From Rubrivivax sp. (GTDB taxonomy: Bacteria; Pseudomonadota; Gammaproteobacteria; Burkholderiales; Burkholderiaceae_C), in the NCBI GenBank assembly GCA_027484825.1, contig JAIXSE010000036.1:62001-126000 (forward strand): a DNA stretch of 64,000 bases. Direction: 5' to 3'. The notes under the pieces were generated by a model. The model searched no databases, was not told the DNA's origin, and saw nothing but the letters and a program-made list of their open reading frames with translations. Both the position numbers and the translations under genes were made by a program. Each line of letters opens with the position of its first letter. Position 1 is the first letter of the stretch. This document shows positions 8,620 to 19,084 of the stretch, piece after piece.

Positions 8620-10026
8620 TCAGGGCTGCGCGCCAGCCGCGTTCATGGCCTCACGCCACCGCATCGCCGCGAAAATCCGCGAGCGTGTGCTGGGGTGGCT
8701 GTAAAACCAGAACTCTTCCAGCCGGCCGGGGTCCGCCTTGCGGTATTCCACCAGTCGCAACTGGCCCTCCGCAAAGGCCAACGGCTCCCGGGACAAGGCC
8801 AGCCCGAACTGGTCGGCTTCCGCCTCCTGCACCCGGATCATGGTGTTGGTGATGGGCGTGGCCAGCGCAAAGAAGATCGAGAAGATGGCGATCAGCAGCG
8901 GCAGCCCCGCGATGTCGGCCACGTCCTCCACGCCTGAGGCGGCGGAGGTGCGGCGCAGGCTTGCATTCATCACGACCTTGGCCACCAGGAAGCCGACCAG
9001 CAGCACCATGCCCAGCATCATGAGCATCTTGGGAATGTGATTGAGCACATAGTGGCCCATCTCATGCCCGGTCACCGCACGCACTTCCGCGTCAGTCGTG
9101 CGCCGCAGCAGGTTGTCATTCAAGCGGATGGCGGCGGAGCCGAAAAGCCCGGAGACATTCGCGCTCACCTTGGTCGTCTGCCGCGAGGCGTCGAAGACCA
9201 GCACGTCATGCGCCGGCACGCCGGTGGCCTGGGCCATGCGCAGCAGCGACTGCTTCAGCGGACCGTCCTCGACCGGCTTGTAGGTGTTGAACATCGGCTC
9301 GAACACGACCGGCGAGATGGCGATGACCAGGGTGAGCAGGACCATGGCCCCGACCGCGCCCCAGGCCCACCAATTCTGGCGGGCGCGGCGCATCAGCGCA
9401 TACAGGCCCACGAAGGCGACGGCGCCGATCAGCAGGTTGATGGTGCTGGCCACCAGCCAGTCGATGAGCCAGGCGGGCGCCGTCTGCGTGGCCATGCCGT
9501 AGGCGTGTTCGCGCCACCATTCCTCATAGGCGGTCAAGGGCAGACTGACCAGGGCACCGATGCCCAGGTAGACCGCTGAAAACAGAAAGTCGCGGCGCAG
9601 CGGCCCGCGCCCCACGCGTGTGGCCCAGTCCCGCACCCGGGCGCTGCGCCGGCCCGACATCCACACGGCCGCCACCGCCAGGCCCAGCAGCAAATGCCAC
9701 AGTTGCAGCCAGTAGCCGCCTTCGTAATAGGCATTGGACCGCTGCAGCACCGGCGCCGGGATGCGGTCCATGTAGGCCTGGGTGGCGGCGGTGGCATCCA
9801 TCGGCAGGGCGCGGATCCAGGCCTCGTCCACCGGCGTGACCTTGAACCAGGAGGCCTTGGCAATGGCGTCAGCCGTCTGGGCCTGTGTCTGGGCCTGCGT
9901 TTGGGCTTGCGTTTGCGTTTGTGCCCGCGTCGGTGCGGACGCTGCCTCGGCGGTCGCTGTGTCTGCGGCGGTGGCCGGCACCAGCACGCTCATCGACAGT
10001 GCGGCGGCGAGAAGACCTTTTCTCAT
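8620..10026 (-). CDS. M48 family (Ste24-like) membrane metallopeptidase
   Basis: Predicted 468-residue integral membrane zinc protease resembling CAAX prenyl protease 1/Ste24. A signal peptide (to about residue 20) is followed by a low-complexity Q/T/A repeat (about residues 35-52) and then several membrane helices. The zinc site is HEMGH (TGHEMGHYVLNH), with the third ligand in EAEAD. FWFYSHPSTRSRI near the C-terminus is the conserved Ste24 tail motif. Bacteria mostly lack prenylated proteins, so a quality-control role in the envelope is more likely; that is inference. The Q/T repeat is encoded by an imperfect GCCTGNGT/TTG hexamer run and may vary in length between strains. Confidence 0.9.
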   Translation of the reverse strand: MRKGLLAAALSMSVLVPATAADTATAEAASAPTRAQTQTQAQTQAQTQAQTADAIAKASWFKVTPVDEAWIRALPMDATAATQAYMDRIPAPVLQRSNAYYEGGYWLQLWHLLLGLAVAAVWMSGRRSARVRDWATRVGRGPLRRDFLFSAVYLGIGALVSLPLTAYEEWWREHAYGMATQTAPAWLIDWLVASTINLLIGAVAFVGLYALMRRARQNWWAWGAVGAMVLLTLVIAISPVVFEPMFNTYKPVEDGPLKQSLLRMAQATGVPAHDVLVFDASRQTTKVSANVSGLFGSAAIRLNDNLLRRTTDAEVRAVTGHEMGHYVLNHIPKMLMMLGMVLLVGFLVAKVVMNASLRRTSAASGVEDVADIAGLPLLIAIFSIFFALATPITNTMIRVQEAEADQFGLALSREPLAFAEGQLRLVEYRKADPGRLEEFWFYSHPSTRSRIFAAMRWREAMNAAGAQP

Positions 10027-10124
10027 TCTCCCTCCCGGGGTGTTTGTGAAAAGGCGTGATTGTTCTCACCCTGGCCGGTGCCGATTCGGATCATTCGACG
10101 AACAGCACACCGGACCTGACAGAA

Positions 10125-10146
10125 CGCTTCGTCGCCCGACGAAGCG
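10125..10146 (-). terminator. hairpin downstream of the kinase/receiver operon
   Basis: A perfect 9-bp stem (CGCTTCGTC, 10125-10133, with its complement at 10138-10146) encloses a 4-nt loop. It lies about 20 bp after the stop of the PAS kinase gene. On the minus strand it is followed by TTCTGT, a weak U tract, so termination efficiency may be modest. Confidence 0.5.
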
Positions 10147-10166
10147 CCAGGGCACGGGGCGTGCCG

Positions 10167-12397
<2,231 letters not shown>

Positions 12398-12401
<4 letters not shown>

Positions 12402-12961
12402 AGCCGCACTTCACCCGGATCTTCCAGAATGAACGAGCCGTCGTCAGCCCATTGCACCTGGGTGAGGCCCGGCTCCAGCAGCTCCAGCCGCTTGAGCTCG
12501 GCCTGCTGCGCCGTCAGGCGGCCCTGCTGCACCCGCACCAGGTCGGCCAGGCGCTGGTTCTCCAGCATCAGGTCTCGCATCTGCAGCACCTGGCGGACCG
12601 AGCACAGCAGGTCCAGGTCCACCCAGGGCTTGCCGATGAAGCGCACGATGCCGGCGTCGTTGAGGCCGCGCACCAGTGCATCCATGTCGGCGTAGCCGGA
12701 GACGATCATGCGCTGGCAATCGGGTTGCAGCGCCCGCAGCCCGGTCAGGAAGTCCACGCCATTCATCACCGGCATGCGGTAGTCGGAAATCGCCAGCGCA
12801 TAGACATGGCGGCGTGCCTGCTCCAGCGCCTCGGCGCCGTTGCTGCATTCATCCACCGCATAACGCTCACCCGATGGCGTCGTCAGGCCGTGACGGATCA
12901 GCCGGTTCAGGGCGTGGAGGATGCCGGGCTCATCGTCCACGATCAGGATACGTTCTTGCAT
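12398..12961 (-). CDS. stand-alone response regulator with coiled-coil tail
   Basis: A 187-residue protein with one receiver domain: the acidic pair in LIVDDEPG, phosphoacceptor aspartate in ISDYRMPVMNG, the switch Ser in IVSGYAD, and the lysine in GKPW. After the receiver comes a leucine-rich coiled coil (about residues 125-165) and no DNA-binding or enzymatic domain. It probably acts through protein contacts. GGGAG about 7 nt upstream supports the ATG at 12961. It overlaps the PAS kinase gene by 4 bp and follows the REC-HD-GYP gene by 13 bp, so all three are likely one transcript. Confidence 0.88.
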
Positions 12962-12974
12962 GCAGGGCTCCCGC

Positions 12975-14333
12975 TCACGCCGCTTGCGGCGCAGCTGTTG
13001 CCGGATCTTCGGACGGACCCTTGGGGCCCGCCTTCTCCTCGATCCGGACGGAGAACGTGAGCTTCACGCCCTCCCGGTTGGCGAACTCCCTGATCTGGCG
13101 GACCATCCGCGCATCAAACACATACCCGGCCGCCAGCAGCAGCGTGCCCTTGGGCGTCAGCAGGTCGCGAGACAGCCGCATGCCGGGCTGGATCTCATGG
13201 GCGCCCAGTTGACGTTCATGCTCGTCGTAGGCGGGGGCTTCGGCCAGCGCCTTCTGCAGCGCTTCCACCACGTCGTGCAGATAACGCGTGCCGGCACCGC
13301 CCCGGACCAATTGCACCGCCTCGGCCACCGAATAACGTTTCTCGGCCAGGCGCCCGCTCAGGGCTGAGCAATAGTCGCTGACCGCGCTGAGCACCTGCAC
13401 ATCCACCGGCACCGCGTCGCCGGCCAGACCGTCCGGGAAGCCCTTGCCGTCCAGCCGCTCATGCTGCCAGCGCACCAGCCGGGCCACATGATGCAATTCC
13501 GCCAGCGGCAGCAGGGCCGCTTCACCGTTGAGCGTGTGGCGGCGGTAGCGGGCTTTTTCGTCGGGGGTCATCACTGACACCGGCTTGTGCAGCAGGGTGT
13601 CCGGCAGGCCGATCTTGCCGATCTCATGCAGCAGGCCGGCCAGGTGCAGATCGTCCTGTTCCCGCACGGACAGGCCAAAGTGACGCGCGGTGCGACGGGC
13701 CAGGTCCGCCACCTGGCGCGAATAGCCGACCAGGCCGCCTTCCCGCAATTCCATGAGGCCGGAGAACACCTGCACCGACAGCAGGAAGTTCTCCTTCACC
13801 TGGGTGAAGGACCGCTCCAGCATGCCATTGACCTGCTCCAGCTCCTGGGTGCGTGCGCGCACCCGCTGCGACAGGTCCTGGTTCAGGGCGGCCAGCTCGG
13901 CATTCTGCTGGGCGGTGAGGGCCAGCAAGGCCTGGTTCTGCAGCGCCAGTCGGCGGCGTGCAATGGAATCCTCGATCGCGGCCAGCAGCTCCCGGTCGTC
14001 CCAGGGCTTGGCGATGTAGCGCTGGATCTGGCCGAGGTTCACCGCGGCCACGGTGGTCTGGATGTCGGCATACCCGGTCAGCAGGATGCGTCCGACGTCC
14101 GGATGGCCGGCATGCACCTTCTCCAGGAAGGCCGCGCCATCCATTTCTGGCATGCGCATGTCGGAGACCACCACATCCACCGGCTCGCTGGCCAGCAGGG
14201 CCAGCCCTTCGGCGCCGCTGGAGGCCAGTAAGGCCCGATAGCCCACCGGCCGGACCAGCCGGCGCAAGGCGCTCAGGATGGACGGCTCATCATCGACAAA
14301 CAGGACCACGGGCGGTGAAGCATCCGCATCCAT
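12975..14333 (-). CDS. receiver plus HD-GYP-like protein (c-di-GMP phosphodiesterase family)
   Basis: A 452-residue protein. The receiver occupies residues 10-130 (FVDDEPS, VSDMRMPEMDG, LLTGYAD, AKPWDD). A coiled coil follows, then an HD-type domain with LLHEIGKIGLPD (H236), RRHTLNGEA, and QHERLDGKGFPDGL. Against the HD-GYP consensus the HD pair reads HE, the first His of HHE is Gln, and GYP is GFP, so this is a divergent member whose c-di-GMP hydrolysis is not assured. A C-terminal region with PGMRLSRDLLTPKGTLLLAAG follows, a module often found in such regulators. The start at 14333 is chosen because GGAG lies 8 nt upstream and the next 35 residues of the longer frame look non-coding. Confidence 0.85.
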   Translation of the reverse strand: MDADASPPVVLFVDDEPSILSALRRLVRPVGYRALLASSGAEGLALLASEPVDVVVSDMRMPEMDGAAFLEKVHAGHPDVGRILLTGYADIQTTVAAVNLGQIQRYIAKPWDDRELLAAIEDSIARRRLALQNQALLALTAQQNAELAALNQDLSQRVRARTQELEQVNGMLERSFTQVKENFLLSVQVFSGLMELREGGLVGYSRQVADLARRTARHFGLSVREQDDLHLAGLLHEIGKIGLPDTLLHKPVSVMTPDEKARYRRHTLNGEAALLPLAELHHVARLVRWQHERLDGKGFPDGLAGDAVPVDVQVLSAVSDYCSALSGRLAEKRYSVAEAVQLVRGGAGTRYLHDVVEALQKALAEAPAYDEHERQLGAHEIQPGMRLSRDLLTPKGTLLLAAGYVFDARMVRQIREFANREGVKLTFSVRIEEKAGPKGPSEDPATAAPQAA

Positions 14334-14442
14334 GACAGCGTCTCCGGTGTGCGTGTGTATCCAAGTGTAGGACTGGCCTGCGGGTCGTGGTTCCTCTTCT
14401 GCATGCCGGGCGCCATGCATCGGCAGCACGGCCGCCAATTCA

Positions 14443-17400
14443 TCACGGGATAGCGCCGTCCAAGCTCACCGCCGTTGCCGGCGGCTGCAGCCACTCGCCC
14501 AGGAGCGCGCCCGCCTCGGCCAGCCGCAGTTCTTCCACCAGCGTCCTGGCCTGGCCGAAGCGCTCGGGCCCCAGACGGTCCCGCAGGGGGGCCGACAAGG
14601 CGTCGAAGCTGTCCAGCGCCTCGGCCTGCTGGTCCCGCAGCAGCTGCAGCAGGTCCGCCAGCTCGGGTGCATGCGAGCCGGTCATGACGGCTGGGATCTG
14701 CTTGGGACCCAGCCAGGGGGCGGCGGCCGCGGCCAAGGCGGCGAGCTGTTCATTCAGCCGCACCACATGGCCGGTGGCGGTCTGCAGGTCGCCATGGCGG
14801 CAAGCGGTTTCCGCCAGCGTGGCGGTGGCCGCCACGGCCGCTGCGCCCACATTGCCGGCACTGCCCCGCAGCTTGTGCAGCCGGGCCGCCATGGTGGGCA
14901 TGTCCTCGCCGCCGGTGCCGGGCATGGGCATGGCCGGGTGATCCTTCAAGAGCATGCCCAGCAGCGACAGGAACAACGTCCGGTCCCCGTCCAGCCGCTG
15001 GCGCACGTCCTGGGTGTGGATGCCGTCGATCTCCGGCCAGTCGATCATCGGGTCCACGGCGGCGGCAGCATCCGCCGCTTCCGTCCCTTCTGCGGAGGGT
15101 GCCAGTGCCGCCACGTTCGACACATTGGCCGCATTGGCCGCGTTGGCCGTACTGGCCGCCTTCGTCGCACGCACGCCTTCCACACGGTCCGCGGTGCCCG
15201 CAGCCTGAGCGGTGGGCGAGGGGGGGCCTGCTGCCACTGTCTCTGCCCCTGCGCCCGACAGTCCCCGCGCCCGCTTCACCAGCCGCGTGATGCATTCGAT
15301 GACCTCGGTCGGCTGGAAGGGTTTGACGATGAAGTCATTCATGCCGGCAAACCGCGCTTCCTGCCGCTGGCTGGCCAGCGCGCCGGCCGTCAGGGCCACG
15401 ATCGGCAGGTCCGGCAGGACCAGATCGTGCCGGATGATCCGGGTGGCCGTCATGCCGTCCATCACCGGCATGTGGATGTCCATCAGCACCAGGTCGCAAT
15501 GCGGCGCATGCTGGCGCAGATAGTCCACCGCCTCCCGGCCGTCGGTGGCCAGGGCCACGCTGGCCCCGCAGGATTCGAGAATGCGCTTGGCCACTTCCAG
15601 GTTGATCTCGCTGTCGTCCACCACCAGCACCGAAATGCCGGCCAGGGCGTCGCGTGCCGTGCTGGTGGGCAGGGCAGGGGCGGTGATGAGGCTTTCGTCG
15701 GCCAGAACGAAAGGCAGCTCCACCCAGAAGCGGCTGCCCTGGCCGGGCTGGCTGGACAGGCCCACCTGGCCGCCCATCAGCTCCGCCAACTGCCGCACGA
15801 TCGACAGTCCCAGCCCGGTGCCGCCAAAGCGCCGCGTGATGGAGCTGTCGCCCTGGGCGAAGGGCTGGAACAGCAGCTCGGCGGCTTCCGGTGCAATGCC
15901 GATGCCGGTGTCCTCCACCTCAAAGCGCAGGCGCACATGGCCGGGCTCGGCCGGCAGCAGCGCGGTGGTCAAGCGCACATGGCCGGCATCGGTGAACTTG
16001 ATGGCATTGCCCAGCAGGTTGGTGAGGATCTGGTTGACCCGCAGCGAGTCGCCCATCACCAGCGCCGGCAGCGGCTGCGGCACATGCTGCACCAGGCTCA
16101 CGCCCTTTTGCTGGGCCTGCACCTTCATCACGTCGACCAGATAGTCCAGCAGCTCCCCCGGGGCGAAGGGCTGCAGCGAAATGCTCAGCTCGCCAGCCTC
16201 GATCTTGGACAGGTCCAGCACATCGTTGATGATGCCCAGCAGATGCTGGCTGGCGCGGATCATCTTGGTCAGCAGCTCAGACTGCGGGGCGGTCAGCCGC
16301 GTCTGCTCCAGCAGGAAGCCCAGCCCGATCACCGCATTCATCGGCGTGCGGATCTCATGGCTCATGTTGGCCAGGAAGTGGCTCTTGGCCTTGTTGGCCT
16401 GCTCGGCGGAGGCCTTGGCTTCGAGCAGCATGCGTTCATGGCGCAGCTGTGCGCTGATGTCATGGGCAATGCCCAGATAGCCCAGCAACTGGCCCTGGCG
16501 GTCCTGCATGGCCGTGACGACCAGCGAGACCGGCAGCGTGGAGCCGTCCTTGCGGCGGTAGGTCCACACCAAGGTCTGCCCGTGCGCCCCCGGTTCGCGG
16601 AAATACTGCTCGCCGGCGATCCGTCGTCCCAGCGACAGGCCGAGCTCGCGGGCACGGGCCTTGATCTCCGCCGGCAGATGGATGAGGCCGGGCGTCGCAT
16701 GGCCGATGACCTCATTGGCCTGATAGCCCAGCATCTTCTCCGCACCGCTGTTGAAGACGCGGATGATGAAATCCCGGTCGGTGGCAATGATGGACACCTC
16801 GGATGCCGACTCCAGCACGGTGCGCAGCAGGGACGAGGCCTCCACCAGCTCCATCTCGGCCCGTTTCTGATCGGTCACGTCCCAGTTCACGCCGATCATG
16901 CGGCGGGCGCTGCCCTCGGCATTCGGCTCCACCCGCGCCACCGCCCGGATGTGACGCACCTGCCCATCCGGCCAGAGGATGCGGAACTCGGTGTTGAAGT
17001 TGCGACGGCCATGCAGACAGTCCTGCAGCCGGGCATCGACCTGGGCGCGGTCCTCCGGATGGATCATCTCGCGCCAGAAGGCATCGCTTTGCGGGCCGGT
17101 GCGTGGGTCCAGGCGGTAGAGCGCATACATCCGCTCGTCCCAGGTGGCGGAACCGTCGATCAGGTCGTATTCCCACACCCCGATGCCGGCAGCGCTGGTG
17201 GCCAGGGCCAGCCGGGCATGGCTTTCCGCGGCGGCCACGCGGCTTTCCCGCAGCTCGGTCACGTCATGCACCAGGACGTAGAAGCCTTGCACCTGGCCGT
17301 TCACCACGTCCGGCAGGTAGTGGGCCAGCGAATGGCGCACGCCGCGGCCGTCGGGCCGGGGAATGCTGCGCTCGAAGGCCTGCGCCTCGCCGCGCAGCGC

Positions 17401-19080
17401 CCCTTCGATGTGGGCACGGTTGCGGCTCATCAGATCGGCGCCAAGCAGCTCCTGCATGGTGCGGCCCGCCATCTGGCTTTCATCCAGGCCGAACCAGGTG
17501 CGGTAGGCCTTGTTGGCGAAGCGGTTGCGCAGGTGGCGGTCCCAGTAGCCCACCATCGAAGGCAGTGCGTCCAGGATGTTGCGCAGGTCCCGCTGGGCGG
17601 ACTCCAGGCTGGCCGTGCGTTCCTTGACCTTGTCCTCCAGCTCCCGGGTGAGGCGCTGGAGCTGGCGCTCGGCCTCCTTGGCCTCGCTGATGTCCCGCAC
17701 CGTCTTGAGGATGCCGATGACGGTGCCTTCGTCGTTGCGCAACGGGGTTCTGGAGATGGCCACGTCGAATTCGCGTCCGTGGCGGTCGCGCCGCACCGTG
17801 TCGTAGGTGGGGACGGCGGTGGCGATCTGGGCGTCGGGGAAGGCGGCCCAGGTGTCCTCTTCATGCCGGTCGGGCGCGATCAGGTGGTCCAGCGGCTGGC
17901 CGATGGCCTCCAGGCTGGTGTAGCCGAACAGCGTGGTGGCGGCGGCATTCCAGGACATGACCCGGCCGTCCAGGGACACGCCGATCAGCGCATCGCTGGA
18001 CGCCTCCACCATCGCCGCCCGACGCGCCTGCTCCGCGCTGAGCGCCTGCTGGCGGCGTTTGGACTGGCCGTAGAGCCAGGCCATGCAGGTCAGCAGCAGC
18101 ACCCCCAGTGCGCCTTCCAGGGCCACCTCGCCCGGCGAGCGCAGGTTCAGGGAACGGATGAAGCTGTCGCTGGGCTGGATCTCGGCTTCCCAGCGTCGGC
18201 CGTAGACATCGAGGATCAACAGGGTGGGGCCGACACCATGCCGCAGGGTGCGGCCTCCGGTGGTGGAGAAGAAGGGCGCGGACCGTTCGCCGCCAACCTG
18301 CGCTTCGACATCCCGCAGGGTCAGGTCGTAGTACTCGGGGCGGCTGTCCAGGTTGCTCAGGACGTCGTCCACACTGATCGGGGCATAGGCCCAGCCGACG
18401 GTGACGTTCTGGCGGGCCACCTCGCTCTCCGGCGGCAGCAGCGTGCTGTAGATGGGCAGCAGCAGCAGGAAGGACTGGCGCTGCTTGCCCTTGGCCTGCA
18501 CCAGGGTGATGGGGCGGGTGATGATGGCCCGGGCCTCGGACATCGACCGCACCGCCGCCTCCCGCCGGCTGTCGTCCGAGGCGATGTCCAGCCCCACCGC
18601 CGCGGCGTTGTACTCCTGCGGCTCGATGTACTGGATGACAAAGGCTTCGCCGTCATTGGGCCCCAGCGTGTGCACGGCGAAGGCGGGCGCGGTGTCCTGA
18701 CGGGCCCGCTGGCTGAAGCTGTCGAGTTGGTCGCGCGGCACCCGGCGGATGAAGCCGAAGCCACGGGCACCGGGGAACTCACGGGTGATGTCGCGGGTGA
18801 GGCTGTAGCGACGGAAGTCCTCCCGGGACACACGGCCCACGCCTGCCGTGACCAAGGCACCGCGAGCACCGCGCAGACCGTATTCATAGTTGCGCATGCG
18901 CGACTGGACCTGCTCGGCCACCTCCTGGGCCAGGGCACGGCTGCGGGTGGCCACGGTGTCCTGGTTCTCCTGGTATTGCCAGACCACGCCCCCCACGGTC
19001 AGCACGACACCGGTCAGCAGCCCGACCAGGGCATCGCGGCCGGTGAGGGTGCTCCATCCGCTCCAGGGGGCCTTTTGCAT
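14443..19080 (-). CDS. large hybrid histidine kinase: CHASE, multiple PAS, HisKA, REC, Hpt
   Basis: A 1545-residue membrane hybrid kinase. TM1 lies near residues 18-35 and TM2 near 325-345, enclosing a periplasmic CHASE domain (ARGALVTAG, ARGFGFIRRV, YIEPQEYN). At least four PAS/PAC modules follow between about 365 and 870. HisKA has [11 protein letters not shown] with H908; the ATPase domain has DTGIGIAP and GGTGLGLSI; the receiver has LMDIHMPVMDG with D1201. An Ala/Asn-rich linker leads to an Hpt domain (HKLRGSAGN, H1402). It therefore carries a full internal phosphorelay. It starts 4 bp after the next kinase gene, so the two are co-transcribed. CHASE domains usually bind small extracellular ligands; the ligand is unknown. 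Confidence 0.92.
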   Translation of the reverse strand: MQKAPWSGWSTLTGRDALVGLLTGVVLTVGGVVWQYQENQDTVATRSRALAQEVAEQVQSRMRNYEYGLRGARGALVTAGVGRVSREDFRRYSLTRDITREFPGARGFGFIRRVPRDQLDSFSQRARQDTAPAFAVHTLGPNDGEAFVIQYIEPQEYNAAAVGLDIASDDSRREAAVRSMSEARAIITRPITLVQAKGKQRQSFLLLLPIYSTLLPPESEVARQNVTVGWAYAPISVDDVLSNLDSRPEYYDLTLRDVEAQVGGERSAPFFSTTGGRTLRHGVGPTLLILDVYGRRWEAEIQPSDSFIRSLNLRSPGEVALEGALGVLLLTCMAWLYGQSKRRQQALSAEQARRAAMVEASSDALIGVSLDGRVMSWNAAATTLFGYTSLEAIGQPLDHLIAPDRHEEDTWAAFPDAQIATAVPTYDTVRRDRHGREFDVAISRTPLRNDEGTVIGILKTVRDISEAKEAERQLQRLTRELEDKVKERTASLESAQRDLRNILDALPSMVGYWDRHLRNRFANKAYRTWFGLDESQMAGRTMQELLGADLMSRNRAHIEGALRGEAQAFERSIPRPDGRGVRHSLAHYLPDVVNGQVQGFYVLVHDVTELRESRVAAAESHARLALATSAAGIGVWEYDLIDGSATWDERMYALYRLDPRTGPQSDAFWREMIHPEDRAQVDARLQDCLHGRRNFNTEFRILWPDGQVRHIRAVARVEPNAEGSARRMIGVNWDVTDQKRAEMELVEASSLLRTVLESASEVSIIATDRDFIIRVFNSGAEKMLGYQANEVIGHATPGLIHLPAEIKARARELGLSLGRRIAGEQYFREPGAHGQTLVWTYRRKDGSTLPVSLVVTAMQDRQGQLLGYLGIAHDISAQLRHERMLLEAKASAEQANKAKSHFLANMSHEIRTPMNAVIGLGFLLEQTRLTAPQSELLTKMIRASQHLLGIINDVLDLSKIEAGELSISLQPFAPGELLDYLVDVMKVQAQQKGVSLVQHVPQPLPALVMGDSLRVNQILTNLLGNAIKFTDAGHVRLTTALLPAEPGHVRLRFEVEDTGIGIAPEAAELLFQPFAQGDSSITRRFGGTGLGLSIVRQLAELMGGQVGLSSQPGQGSRFWVELPFVLADESLITAPALPTSTARDALAGISVLVVDDSEINLEVAKRILESCGASVALATDGREAVDYLRQHAPHCDLVLMDIHMPVMDGMTATRIIRHDLVLPDLPIVALTAGALASQRQEARFAGMNDFIVKPFQPTEVIECITRLVKRARGLSGAGAETVAAGPPSPTAQAAGTADRVEGVRATKAASTANAANAANVSNVAALAPSAEGTEAADAAAAVDPMIDWPEIDGIHTQDVRQRLDGDRTLFLSLLGMLLKDHPAMPMPGTGGEDMPTMAARLHKLRGSAGNVGAAAVAATATLAETACRHGDLQTATGHVVRLNEQLAALAAAAAPWLGPKQIPAVMTGSHAPELADLLQLLRDQQAEALDSFDALSAPLRDRLGPERFGQARTLVEELRLAEAGALLGEWLQPPATAVSLDGAIP

Positions 19081-19084
19081 GGTG

